64,000 nucleotides of DNA from Bimastos eiseni (Eukaryota; Annelida; Clitellata; Crassiclitellata; Lumbricidae), in NCBI GenBank assembly GCA_959347315.1, contig OY365810.1:28882924-28946923 (forward strand), read 5' to 3'. The translations under genes were made by a program, and so were the position numbers. Below the pieces are notes generated by a model. It did no database searches. It was not told the DNA's origin and was given only the letters and a program-made list of their open reading frames with translations. This document shows, in pieces, positions 13,040 through 26,100 of this stretch (the stretch's first letter is position 1; each line of letters opens with the position of its first letter).

Positions 13040-13980
13040 CATTGAAGAATACCAACTCTTGTATTAATTGACCACTTACATCCTACTGCCACTGGATGTG
13101 ACAACCTAACGCTTGGTTTCCTTAGACTCACTTCACTCTTCTCTACATTACCTCTTTTCCATTTGATTAGTCTCTTGTTCCTTTCCCATTTCGTCCCCCC
13201 CTCAATGGAAATCTGCTATCATCCAGTCAAGACCATACAATGACCCATCTCAAAATGCTGACATTCATCCAATCTCTATCCTCCCTGTTCTTTCCGGACA
13301 AGTCGAGAAACCTTAGTTTGTAGATTTATTTGCCATACCCTTACTCGAGCTCCCCTTGAAAAATCATAATCTCGGATAAATTTACTGCCAGATCCACTTG
13401 ATCCACCCCTGCAGCCATAATATCTATCATACACCATACACAACATCTCCTAAAGACCAACAAATATGACTCAATAATCTCTCTTGACTTCTCCAAAGTG
13501 TTTGACTGTTAAACATTCTTTGCTCATTTACAAAAACTCCGTTCCTGATATCTCAGATGAAGTCCATTATTGGCTGGTTTAATATCATCTTGAGCGCTTG
13601 CACCTCAAAGTATTCAACTGTCTCATTATCTCTCCTCCCAATCAATGGTATATCTCACGGCTCTGCCTCAGGACCCACAAACAACTCCAAAACTGCTTCC
13701 GACCTGCACCTCTCTCAGACCTCAATCTCATGTTCAAATATGCTGCCTTCTTTTCAACTAGAACGGTCATCGCTAATTTTTCAATTCTATGAACAATGGG
13801 TGACCATAGCTAGCGAGGCCGTTTGGTTCCTAATTGGGTCTCTCGGCAACCGACAACCAATGCAAATTTGAAATTTCATTTTTGTGTTTTGATTTATAGG
13901 ATTGCTGAATGAACTACTGTATATTAATTGATTGATATAGCACGTAGCGTACTCGGAGCAGGCAAGGAATGAACCCAAAG
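13040..13980 (+). mobile_element. Degenerate CR1-like LINE reverse transcriptase fossil
   Basis: Broken plus-strand frames contain remnants of the RT core: ISLDFSKVFDC at about 13475-13510 (the SLDxSKAFD motif), WLV..YHLERLHLKVFN at 13565-13615, then QWYISRLCLR and NLMFKYA at the position expected for YADD. Several stops and frame breaks interrupt it. It ends near a TGATATAGCACG tail at about 13930. This is an old, dead copy. Confidence 0.6.
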
Positions 13981-14006
13981 TAAAGGCGATGACGTATATG
14001 TGTTGC

Positions 14007-14014
14007 TATAAATA
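14007..14014 (+). promoter_or_regulatory. TATA box upstream of the F-box gene
   Basis: CTATAAATAAC lies about 120 bp before the ATG at 14135. A TGACGT word is just upstream (13990). An AACTGACAG that could be a splice acceptor lies 8 bp before the ATG, so a 5' UTR intron is possible. Confidence 0.4.
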
Positions 14015-14134
14015 ACTAAGTGGCCATGGTTTCTGTTGGGTGTGCGCTGTTGGTCAATGTAGACGTTTTTAGCTACCGTAGTATAAGTTATTTAACTTAG
14101 TTATGCAAAAAGAATTCTAACTGACAGGATATCA

Positions 14135-15547
14135 ATGGCCTTGTTAGCTGACTTTAGTGGGCTACCGGATATTGTTTGGGTTAAAGTGATGTCGGGATTG
14201 GAGTTGGGGGACAGAAATAGTGTATCTAGAACTTGCAGTCGATTGAATGGGATCTTCCACCACCCCTCTCTCTGGCACACTGTCAGGATCGTTCTTATGG
14301 GAGACCTTGATGAAAGTCGGCAACCTAGGTCAAGACTGAGTCATGGGGTTATCATCCCCGAACGCTATACGTCAATGATCGAAGCATTTGGCTCATTTTT
14401 CCAGAACGTCGAGTTGATTATTGTTGGATATGTGAGAGAGATTAAGAAGTCTTGTGAGGAAGTTATAATCCAACTTGCCAAGAATTGTCGACTTGAGAGC
14501 CTGACGCTAGAGATTGGTGACCCCATTAACCTGGTCACAAAACGCAAGCCTCCCTCAGAATCGGATCTCAGAGTCATAGGATCGTTGGTCAGCAGAGCCT
14601 TTCGACTGAAATCGCTAGCTGTGACATCATGGCCCATCTATCCAGATCATAAGGGCTTTGACATTTTAGGCTGCATAAGAGAGAACGAGCAAATTGCACA
14701 CCTGCAGAAGCTGCGTCTATTTGACAGAGATGCTGGACTGGAAACGTGGTTCCCTCGCAACACGAGACTTCCACTGCCTGACGAAGTCATTGAGACAGTG
14801 ACACATTTCGTCCAGCTGACGTCTCTGGGTCTGCATGCGGATTTGATGACTGAAGACCTGTTAACGGTACTGTGCAACTTGAAGTGGTTTAATCATATAA
14901 GCCTCCTTCTGATTCAGTCCAGTGACACCACTCGTGTACACATCAGTACGGCATCCTGGAAAAAGCTTGTGACAAGACATCCGACCCTAAAGGTAGAGGT
15001 TACTGTAGGAAACACAGTGGCTTCGCATGAGCTCATTCAGTTCTTCAATTCTTCAATTCCTCTGGCATCGGTAACCTACTCAAAATACTCTCGCTACCCT
15101 CCACACATTCTGGAGCACCTTTCAGCATGCTATTCAAGAACCCTAACAAAGTTTCAAGACTTTGGTGATGGACAGACTAGCTGTGATTCTGTAATTCTGT
15201 CTTTGGTAAAGAAGTGTCTACAGTTGAATCACTTTGTCTACTGTGGTCCACTGAAAGATTCTTTGATTGTGTCACTGGCTGTGTTGCGAGGGCATGACTG
15301 GAAGGTTTTTGGAGTTAAATTGCAGAGTCATCCATCTCCAGAAGATGATGACGAAGATGAAGTACTTGGAGTCACGTCGGCTGGTGACTATTTTGTCAAG
15401 GCCCATCAACCAAATTCTGATTTCTATCACACAGATGAAAGCAAGGAATTTCGACTTCAAAGAATGGAAGCAATTGTTGACCAGGTTTCCAAGATTCTTC
15501 AGAGAAAATGGTCACAAATACAAACATCAGCAAAGGACGAATTGTAG
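14135..15547 (+). CDS. F-box protein, FBXO33/FBXO39-like (single exon)
   Basis: An uninterrupted frame of 470 codons with ATG in good context (ATCAATGGCC). Residues about 8-52 are an F-box (LPDIVWVKVMSGLE...CSRLNGIFHHPSLW). The rest is a run of leucine-rich segments typical of an LRR-like solenoid (LRLFDRDAGL, LTSLGLHADL), followed by an acidic loop EDDDEDE near residue 405 and a basic end. This layout and length are like FBXO33/FBXO39-type F-box-only proteins, which bind SKP1 and present substrates to CUL1 ubiquitin ligases. The substrate cannot be told from sequence. A single coding exon in an intron-rich neighbourhood could mean an old retrocopy, but the frame is intact and it has its own TATA box, so I treat it as a working gene. 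The exact orthologue is uncertain. Confidence 0.88.
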   Translation: MALLADFSGLPDIVWVKVMSGLELGDRNSVSRTCSRLNGIFHHPSLWHTVRIVLMGDLDESRQPRSRLSHGVIIPERYTSMIEAFGSFFQNVELIIVGYVREIKKSCEEVIIQLAKNCRLESLTLEIGDPINLVTKRKPPSESDLRVIGSLVSRAFRLKSLAVTSWPIYPDHKGFDILGCIRENEQIAHLQKLRLFDRDAGLETWFPRNTRLPLPDEVIETVTHFVQLTSLGLHADLMTEDLLTVLCNLKWFNHISLLLIQSSDTTRVHISTASWKKLVTRHPTLKVEVTVGNTVASHELIQFFNSSIPLASVTYSKYSRYPPHILEHLSACYSRTLTKFQDFGDGQTSCDSVILSLVKKCLQLNHFVYCGPLKDSLIVSLAVLRGHDWKVFGVKLQSHPSPEDDDEDEVLGVTSAGDYFVKAHQPNSDFYHTDESKEFRLQRMEAIVDQVSKILQRKWSQIQTSAKDEL

Positions 15548-15811
15548 CTTTGGTCACTTGAATTTCTAAGCAACTATAAATACCTTTAGGAGCAGCTTCT
15601 GGATGTAATTTAAAAAAAAATTGTTTTAGCCATCAACTAACTGATACTTTGTGCATTAGAGTAAAAGTTTCCATATTAGATGTAAAAACTTTTAGGTTGG
15701 GAATATATATTCTCTTGTATTGCTGTCCTTGCAATGGCTTCCTATGTGGGGCCATTATTTTCAGCAGGCATAGGCATCAAGGTTTTGTGCCTAATTATGA
15801 CCGGTGAACAC

Positions 15812-16220
15812 CAATGTTCCCTTGAATTTTTGGTAGTAGCGTGCGCAAGAAATTTTTTTGTGCAACATTTTACGAATGGTTCACATTTTTGTGCACAGGT
15901 TAAATGCGATTATAGTTAAATCAAAACCATTATCTAAAAGTCTACGGTTATAACTTATAAACTCCGACACCTAAGAAAAATCTCTTGTCTAAATGTGTTT
16001 TACATCAGACGATGTATACGTCGTAGTGTACATAATTGTAATTAGCGTTCAATTGATGTGCAATTTTCTATTCTGTCCAGCTAAAAATCAATTAGTTTAC
16101 AGTCCATCTTAATTTTTGGGTTTGTGAGAGAAAAATTGTGTGCACACACTAAATTGTTGTGTGTGCTGGTTCCACGACCCATGTGTGCGCGCACATGCGC
16201 ACAGTTTAGAGGGCACACTG
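15812..16220. mobile_element. hAT-like MITE with 8-bp target duplication
   Basis: The left end CAATGTTCCCTTGAA and the right end (reverse complement CAGTGTGCCCTCTAA) are imperfect terminal inverted repeats of the CAGTGTTCCCTCTAA type. Flanks are GTGAACAC (15804-15811) and GTGAAGAC (16221-16228), an 8-bp duplication with one mismatch. There is no transposase. Confidence 0.7.
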
Positions 16221-18717
16221 GTGAAGACAATGACTCTTATACTTAATATAGAATCGAACTAGGTTCAGTTGCTGGTGCAAACTTGTGGAATTGTTATCTG
16301 CTTGGCATTCAGGTCTGGAAAGAAATTCGTGTCCAATATTCAACTTGTGTATCAGTTTTAACCTGTTTGTTCATGGTCTCCATCTGTTGCTGCTCACCTG
16401 TGCATTGTTACTAACCAGTTTCACTTTGATCTAAATTATAGTTGTTTTATTACATTAATTGACCACTCAGAATCGACGACTTTTTCCTTATTGTGATATC
16501 GATAAAATGTGAGTGTGCTATTGTATTGTGATCTCAATCAGATTTCATGAATATCTACTTTTTGAATTTTATAGTATGATGTTTGAATTAAGTTATGTTA
16601 CAATGAATTTGTTTTGAAATCAGTCATCTGTAGGATAGCTTGAACTTGTGCTGCTAAGAGGCATGCTTTTGAGGTTATGGTTTTGAAGAAGGTTAATACC
16701 TGGGTAAATTTAGGGCTTTACTACTGAATGGCCACTGCTGTGAGTGGTGCTATATAAATTACTAATTACACTACATATGCATGCATATTTGTGTGTAGAC
16801 ACTTAATATAGTTCCTAATAATGGGAAGAAGTACTTCCTACACTAGCTGAAATGGTGTTAAAACCCATAAAGAACAGAAACTCCGCACTGCGAACAAATG
16901 ATCGGATAACTGGAAGAGTTACAGCAGGCAGCTGGCCCTGTATTTGGAGTTCCTGCATTTTGTTATGGAAAAGAAACTATAAAGAGCCACATCGTCTAGC
17001 TAGGTTTTTTCATTCTCCTAGAAAAATTTGTTGATTTGAGGATCATCACAATCCCTCTCAACTAGTTAGGTACTTCCTTTCCAATTTGTCTCCTGGTAAA
17101 TTATTCCAGCTTAACTTTCAACAATTTAAGCCCAATTAAGCTCATTTATACCTGCTTATAACGATGATTGGAGTTTCTGTACAATCTATTGTCTGCATTC
17201 TGATCTCTCCAAATTTTCTGATGCTATGTGCATAACCAGTTTCTGTTAATTCTGGTAGATTATGTGGTTGGGCCTACTATCAAATAGGCTACAAAACGTC
17301 ATCGGATTGAACTGTGCTTCAGTGTCAGAGATAATCAGTGGCACACAAATGATGAACAATCTTTATATTAGCAAAAGTGAAAATTAAAAACAATCGTTCA
17401 AATCAAGTTTGCACAAATCAAGATGTAATTTAATAATAATTACTAAACACTTAATCACTATTATGTCTGAAAATGTAAACATTGCAAAGATAAAGTAGTG
17501 CAAATACTGTTGTAGTCTCCTTGCACTTGTACTTTGAAAAATCGTAATAGCACACAAATCACATAATACTCCAACTTTGATTCTTTAAAGGACATACTAA
17601 TGCTGTTTTGTCAATTATTTCAAACAACTTGCACAAATCAACACTAAATTTAAAAAAATTGAAATAAAAAATTTTAACAAAAGAATATGTGCAACACTTC
17701 TATTGACAGATTAAAAGGTCATAGATATAATTGGGAATTCATATAGCACCAATTCATAATCTTCAGTAACTGAGGTCCATTATCAACAACTCCAAAAAAC
17801 ATAAAGCATTAATTTTCCAACCATTTTATTTTAAATAATCTAGTGCATAAGCTCTCATTGAATGACATTTTGTGGGAATATGAAAGATTTTGTTTGTTTA
17901 TTTATTTCTGTGATCGTTGAGTAACAAGCTGCCCAGAGCCAAAGAAAAATAAATATTACCAATTAATATAAAATCCAGATTCAGCAGAGAGCGTGCCAAA
18001 TAAATGGAATCGGAAATAGGCAAAAATGCCAATCGATCTCGCCTTAATCACATTGCTGCTTACTGGAAGTTGAAGTCTAAGAACGAGCAGCTTACAGACA
18101 AAATGGATATCTCACTTATGCATATAACACTTGAAAGATGTTCAAGTGTTTCTTCTCAAGATGCCATAAATAAATAAACAAATATCCAAGTATATGAAGC
18201 ACATAACAATAAAAACATTATTTGCAATTTTGCTACTATCATAAATAACATATTTTAATGCTAATATTTATCGGTCTGCCTGCCTCTGTCTGTCTGTATG
18301 TCTGTCTGTCTATCTGTCTGTCTGTCTATCTGTCTGTCTGTCTGTTGCCAATTTTCTACACTGACAAGCCAGGATGTATTAAAGTTCCATCTATTATATT
18401 ATGCATAGCTAGTTAGATGTCTATCACAGAGTCTGATGAAAGATGATGGTATGGAATGTTAGTGGAATGGTAGAGATTGTCATTGCTCTGGTATTTAGTT
18501 GGTCCCTGGAGTTGAGAGCTATGTTGAATGCGATGCCACTGCACTGCTAGAGAAGGAGTCGCTTTTGTCTGACCTTGCCTTCTTCGGCATTAACTGAACA
18601 CCAGCTGCAGATGAATTCGATATGCTGATGATGTTGATGACCTGGTCTAAGGCTGCTTGACTCTGGTAGGATCTGACAATTCAGAAAATCAGCCAACTCA
18701 TGCGCAGTAGCACATTT

Positions 18718-18985
18718 ATGAGTCAGCAACCACTGAGCTCTCAGAATCTAATAAATTACTTATGAACAGACTCAACAGTGAATGATCTGCTATGCGTCAG
18801 CAACCACTCAGCTCTCAGAACCCAATAAAGTATGAATAGGCCAAAAATGGCTTAATAATTAACTACCTGCTATGATCCAACAACTACCATGCTCTCAGAT
18901 CATAATCAAGCATCAATTGAGCCAAGCCAGTTCAACTGAATAATTTTCTATGAGCCATCTTGGGATCTCAGAAACCAACAGTTTG
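18718..18985. repeat. Degenerate 74-80 bp tandem repeat, about 3.5 units
   Basis: Units start at 18718, 18792, 18872 and 18950. Each opens with ATG(A/C)GTCAGCAACCAC or a relative, then has (G/T)CTCTCAGA and ends in CTGCT/TTTCT. Spacing is 74, 80 and 78 bp. Confidence 0.65.
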
Positions 18986-19357
18986 GCATTTGGCTAAATG
19001 AGTTCGCATGACATTTACTTCCACATAGACAGAAGTCTGTTTCCCTCCGATGTAGAATATCTGCCTTCATGACAGACTTCACCTGGAATTAAGACTTCTT
19101 AGACATGGGCCAAAAGGAATGATTATTTAATTTAGTTATGCTGTATGTTCCTTACGATAGTTTATCAGTGAATGAAATTGGTACCAAGTAATTGATCAGT
19201 TATCACATTTGTTAGTTCTCAGAGGTGTGTAATTAGAAATGTATTATAATTAGTTAAAGGTTTATATTTAAGATTGTTAGTTATCTTCTAGCGATTGGAT
19301 CTAATACAAACCTGGTGACTATAGGTTCAAACTGTTTCACTAACAATAACTAACAGT

Positions 19358-19435
19358 GCGCCTGTGAATAAGCTGGTTCCCGCGACTTCGCTTTTGTGGG
19401 CGTTGTAGAAATGCTGAGATTACGATTACCATTAT
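19358..19435. repeat. Dispersed repeat family B, copy 1
   Basis: GCGCCTGTGAATAAGCTGGT, then CTTCGCTTTTGTGGGCG and ATTACGATTACCATTAT. The same order of words (GCGCTCGTGAATAGGCTGGT, TTTCGAGTGGCGC, ATTACGATTTTAT) recurs at 35929-36020. Confidence 0.6.
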
Positions 19436-20178
19436 CATTACTGACTGAAAATAACAAGATAGCAGTGAGGAATTGAAACCAGGAGCATATTAATGCAAAA
19501 TTCTTTCCAACCTGGAGTTAAGATCAATCCCATTTTCTAGTGAGATCAGTCTTATAGATTGCTTTCTTTTCAGTACAACATCCATTCCCATTCCTTTTCC
19601 AGGTGCAAACTGAGAATAGCTCGTCCTTGCCTGTGGACTATAAAACAATAGCACTTCGTATTAAAAATATGATTTATAGTTAAAAACAACATCCTAGAAA
19701 CCAAATGAATGTTGTTTATGCAAAAGAGATCTGCTTACATGTACATTACAGGGAAATGTGGAATCTTTTAGATTAGTCAACAGTTGATTTATGCCTCTAC
19801 AGATCTTCTGTTGACAAAATAAAAGTGCAATATGCTTTTATGTGGAGTTCTCTTTTATACTACAACAGTGTGAGGAGCAAAATTTAGCTCTGTTAAAGGA
19901 AAAGTCTCTTTTTAATCAGTATCTTCTTGAAAGGACATTATCTCTAGCACATGTCTTGTCTATCATCCATGTTCCATGACAGCAGGAGGAATTTTCCATC
20001 TCCTCATATTATTTTAATGAGGTGAGTGTACTAAAAGCAACTGGATCCTTGTTGAAGTGTTAAGGCACTCTAAATAAGTCAGTCTTTCAGTCTTGACTGG
20101 AAAACCTACCTTGTGGTTCACATGAAAGTTGAGTTGAAAATGGAAACACTCAGCTGTTGTAAGAGGAACCATTCAGTT

Positions 20179-23100
20179 TCAACTGAGTTTTATTGCAAAT
20201 GAAATTGATTTCAAATTCAACACAGGCAAACTGTTGGTAGAATGTAAAGCTGACCAGAATCGAAAGTTGCTCGGCAGGAAGTGTCCTCTGTCTGCCAAGG
20301 CATTCGTCGTTTCCAGCTGCTTGAGGAAGTCTTTTTCCGTAGTGCTGTATCCGTTGAATATGTGGTCACAGAACTGAAGTCGACCATTTTTATAGATCTT
20401 TCAAAGAGAACACAATCTCTGCTGAATTTGCATATTATAACTGGTTTCATATTGATTCATTGTTTCAAAATGTCTTATCATTATTCATTCATTCATCTCG
20501 AAAATTTATATAGCGCATCTTCAAGATACCTACTCAGAGGCGCTCAACAACATCTGATTTGTTCTCAAAATCTGATCAGTATTTAGCAGATCGGAGAAAC
20601 TAGAAATCAAGCAATGGTTAGTATGGAAGTTGAAGGCTAGTCTTAATAAGTTTAGGTCTGAACAACATAAAAGAACTGACAGAACATAGACTAAAGGCCT
20701 TAAATTAAGTCATCACCATAATCATCATCATAATCATCATATAATGACAGGCAGTTGGTGGCAGTGGCTACAGAATGGGTGACCACCATTTTTAGTTCGT
20801 TTCTTTTCAGGCTTCTCATACTTCGACTCTATTTTGCCATGTCTTCACAGATGTTAGACGCACCAACAGATCGTCCTTCGGAATAATTGACAATAGAGCT
20901 CAATGCATTAAACTGGTTCAAGCTCAAAATTAAAGCAGTCTTGTCTGTCGTCTGCTTCTTGTAGATCTTTAATTCAGATCCTTATCGACAGGTCCACTCA
21001 GTAGCCTACATCCCTTCCTCATGGCCAAGCACATTAAACAGTAAAAAATGTTTACATTAAAAATACAATTTTCATAACTTTCATTTTGATAAAGTATAAA
21101 TTTGTGATTAAATTCTAATTTAAAATATTTAACTAATGCTATTTACTTTAATCTAATGCAATGCACAGTAAAAGAGTTTTTTTAAATTTCACAGAAAAAC
21201 TAACTAGAAACATTCCAGGTACGACATTGTGCTGTGTGGTAAGCAGAGGCTCAGCACTACCCAATTGGTCGGCTGCTGTGGCGACATCATAGAGAAAAAT
21301 CCTGAAAGGATCATTCCGTGACTGAAAGCAAGGCCAAAGTCGTGTCCGAAACTGTCGCTCGTGAATGCGCTCTAGCATGGAACGACAGTCTGATGTCAAT
21401 TCAGGACTCCTAAGAACACAGCACAGACACCTATCACCACAGTAATTATTAATGTTTACAACATCTTGTAAAAATATTTCACTACACCAGAGCATTTCAT
21501 TCATAAGCCATTCTTGAGACGGAAAGTGCCGCAAGAAAACTTTTCTGTTCTATAGCCCACACTTTTCTGTGTTGCTAAGACATTTATCATTGTTGTTATA
21601 ATTATTCATATTAACATAATCATTATCTGTAAATACATGTATACCATTCAATCATATATCAATCAACACATGAGAACAAGCACTCTACTCAAGAGGCACT
21701 CCCAGTTCAACTACAACTGATGCAAATTTCTACATAGACCTCTAGGAAATGTGATGCAAATGCACACCACGGCTGCTGGATAAGCATGCTATTTACTCCG
21801 AACTTCCCTCATACGCCTGGATACAAGTATCAGCCTGAATCATAGGCAGTGTTCGGTATTCGCTCTGCTAAGGCTGATGTTATTACCCGAGCCGGAGCTG
21901 GCTCAAACCCCCGGCCTCCGGAGCAATGGGGTCATCGAGATCAGAGGCATCCCAGCTAGTCTTCGCCTTGCGAAGTCCATCGAGCACTGCCATGGGCATG
22001 ACCTTTTCATAAACGTGGCTCCAGAGAATGGTCACTTAGCGAACTGCTCGACCCACTCTAACCGTCAATCTAGTGAAGGCCATAAACATGCTCGATGTTA
22101 AGGTCAACACCCGACACGACAGCAGTCTCATCACTGGCACTCACTCCAAACCTGTGGAGGAGCACCGATGACTTCCGGTCAAGAGCACTGCGCCAGTTGA
22201 AGACCACCGCGCTGAACTCGCACGGTTTGCCTTGATAGGTGGAAGCGACCCAATCATTGATATCAGCAGTATTGTAGTAATCAACCTTCTCCTCAAACGA
22301 AACATTTAAGTTACAGTGATCAGCCACAATAGTGACGTCAACAATCAGAACACTGCCATCAATCTCAGCTATCAGGTCAGGTTTCCGCCTGCCAACTCTA
22401 GTAGGGATAACTGGTTCTCGGACCACAGATTGTGCCGTTGCTTCCGCTTTGGCAGTGATGTAGTCGAGAACCAGATATTTGTAGGTCTCAACGACATCAA
22501 GGGGCTTAATCTCCCTGGCTTCAACATTGAGGAATGGTCGTGGGATGGTTACCCACCTCTTGGCTTTCCCATCGATTTCAATCCTTAGGGAAGCACATTT
22601 TCCAGGATTGATTAAAAGCCCCCTTTGTCGGAGACCCTCGGTAACATGGGTCATCTGGTCTCGCAGGCCATCAGCTGTCGACGCTACCAAAACGAGGTCG
22701 TCTGCGAAAGCTAAACATCTCACCATCATGTTGCCTTGTACCTCGAACCCGATAGATTTGCTCAGTCCAGCAAGCACCTCATCCATAACACAGTTAAACA
22801 GAATTGCCGACAATGGGTCACCCTGACGGACGCCATGCCCGCAGACAATGGGCGTGCTTTTTCTACCATTCACTTTCAGAACAGTAGATGTGTTGCCGTA
22901 CATTTGGATAACATATTCCACCAGCGGCTCAGGAACCCCTAGTCTTCTCAGGGATCATGCTAACGTATAGTGGGACACACTATCGAAGGCCTTCGCAACG
23001 TCTACAAAGGCTATACATAGGGGCCGCCTTCGCCGCTGGGCGTCCTTTAAGATCGAATCAAGGAGATACAAGTTGTCAGCGCATCCATCAACTGGTCGGA

Positions 23101-26100
23101 ACGCCTTCTGCCTTGGATCCAATGGAACCGAATTCACTAAACGAGCAGCCAAGATCTTATGGAAGACTCTCGTAGCACGCGAAGCCATGGTAATCGGCCT
23201 ATAGTTTGCCGAATCTTTCAGGTCTCCCCCTTTTGGGATCAGAATCATCTCACTCTTAACGAACCACTCGGGTGTATATCCAGCTAGAAGCCACAGATTG
23301 TACGCTGCAGCTAGCATGGGTGATGAGACAGACTTCAAATCCTTAAGAGATATTCCATCCAAACCTGGCGCATTCTCCTCTGAATCACACAAAGCCTTTT
23401 TTCACCACCTCCCCAATGGAAACAGGATCAACAATACACCAGTTTTCTGGCACATATGGAACTGGTTGGTCATCAGGCTTAGAGGGTGTCTCAAACAAGG
23501 GCCTCCAAAAGGCCTCTTGCTCCTCCAATCCCAATGTTGCTGCTTCCTGCTCCCATTTCCCATCCAGAACCATTTCCGCACACCTTTTTTTTTCGGTCTT
23601 TCCTGAAAGCCTCCTGAACCCTAGCTAGCATGAGCCTGAGTTCTGGCGATACGACTAGGATTCGGCCTTCTTTTCCATTTGCCAGACGGAACTTTAGTAC
23701 TCTTATCCTAGTAAATGACTCTGTATATATAAAACTGGTAATTACTCACACTGATGAGATGACGGAAACAACAGCCATCTGATTAACTGGAATGAATTTC
23801 TTAATGAAGTCATCATATTCAACATCAGTGATGAACGGAATTGTGCGATGGACGCAGCACGGCTTCTCCGTCCCGAGTTCACCCAACATTGCCAGACAGA
23901 CCTTGCTTGGGCAGAGGCCTATCATGGCACCCAACATCTCCGGACTCACCGGATGAATCACAACACTCTTGGGTCTTCCTGCTGAAACGGGACGTGGTGC
24001 AGATGACCTGAAATTAATTTAAAAAAAATTAAATTAATAAATACAGAAAATAATCTGTTGGGTAATAGATTTTCCATAGAGACTTTTTAAACTTGAGTGA
24101 GAATCACTCAACTGGAGTCGAATAAATAAAATAAACACACAAACATTCATAATAAAATAAATTTCACATGGCAATTTAATCTGGTAAGGCAGTTGTTATT
24201 ATTATGTAGAACTAACAGCATTTTAAGCATTTAATATAATATACATTTTCTAATTAGCTTTTATGATTGAGTTTTCTGTGAGACTCCAATTAATGTTTCA
24301 CCAATTGGCCACAAAATCACTTATTGAAAGTGCGAATTGGAAACAGCCGGTTGAAAACATACTCAAGAGCAGTTGATGATGGTGAAAAATTGATGCTATT
24401 TGACTCTCTTGGGACATCAGTTTTTCCTGGAGGTCTCTCTTGAAATTGAACAAATCGTGACAGTCGACCACCCAAATGCCGTTGACCAATGGACCAGACT
24501 GATTCACCTGTCAACACCAACAGAATCCAGATTCTTACAGTTGATGCTGATTCCTGTGGATAAAGCTCTAAACATGCACAACATAACTAACACTTACAGC
24601 AATAATGCTGTTATTTCATACGTTGAGCTTTTCAAAAGATGACCTTTTAAAAACCTGACATTACACATATAGTTTTTTACTTAAAATCTTAAATACTTCA
24701 ACAACAATTTTTAAAAACTGGAGTCCTTTGAGAATTGCCTAAAACTAGTCTTACAACTAAATTTGAAGCATCTATTGTACTGGTATGTGTATTAGCAAGC
24801 AAATGAATGGCAGTTAAAGTACCTAATCTGGATTTACCAACAGGTATGATGCTAATGGTTGTTAAGGCTATGTATTGTATACCATTATCATGATACACTA
24901 CGTGCAGAATTCGAAGGAAAAAAGAAACAAAGGCAGACCAAGACTTCGCTGGATACATAACATAGATGAGGACATAACATCAAACGCTCAGTGAACTTGA
25001 CAAATATTTGATCAAAGACTGGAGATCATTTATTTGTACCCATTGCTGCCAAATGGTTGGCATCAGGAATTGGTAATAATGATAATGCTACCGATATGCA
25101 GTATATGTCTTCTTGTTTTAAATCAATTGGTGATTTGTTTAAACTGAGTTTCTCTTTGTAACATTTTCCTAATAAGATCTACATGATGTGTTTGTATGAA
25201 TGTTTGTATGAATGTTTGTACTGCTGTGTTTATGCATCTGTGTGTTCAGGTCTGCATATATAATGAATTGTGTAAGTATACACAATTACACATGCACACA
25301 TTTATGCATGTGTGATTAGTAGTTACAAATAATGATCCATTGCATACAATGTATAACAAAGAACTACAACACCTAGCAAATCAAATATCATTGTCAGTTG
25401 TAATTATCTTCGTCCCCATTCCTTCAACATCTATTGTCAATAATCTTGGTAGACCAAGTATTAAAACTCTGTTTGTTTTCACTGTTTAGTGCAAGTTGTA
25501 AACAATGTGTGTTTACTATGCATTGTGAAGGGTGATTCAATCGTGAAAAAACATATCATCTGTGTTTTAGCTTGCATAAACCTGTGGTGCAAAACAACAA
25601 ACAATAAAGTAAATATTTCAAAGCAACAAATTAAAAAAAGTGACAGCAAATTATAAGTTACAATATCTGTGCTGTATATTTGACAAAGGCTTTACCATTT
25701 TGGCACTGGAAGGTTAGAATACTGAAAACAACAGTAACTGCAAGTTTTCAACAGAGTCAAGATTGTGTATTTAGAATAAAACGCAAAAGTTTTAAATTTG
25801 ATTGCTATTAAAAGTCTAAGTAAAGCAAAACATGATATGAGTGTAAGATACTGCAATATGAACTAACAATCACCTTAAATGATAAAAAGATGCTACCAAA
25901 CCACAATGTTTCTTCAATCACCACACCATCATCACATCCACCACTACCACCATCTACTACTCACCCACTGGAGCGGACAAAAGGCGGATGGCTGGTAAAC
26001 CAGAAGGTGGCGCTGACCCATCCTCCTCTTCCATCATCCCTCTTCCTATGGGGCTTGACCTGGTTGACTGAACATCATGCTCCAGTACATGCTGATCATC

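Larger units (their letters stand above)
16221..20178. other. Intergenic AT-rich stretch
   Basis: No gene is supported. It contains a tail-repeat copy at 16690-16755 (CCTGGGTAAATT...TGGTGCTATATAAAT), a (TCTG)n tract at 18276-18343, a degenerate tandem repeat at 18718-18985 and a short dispersed repeat at 19358-19435. Confidence 0.6.
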
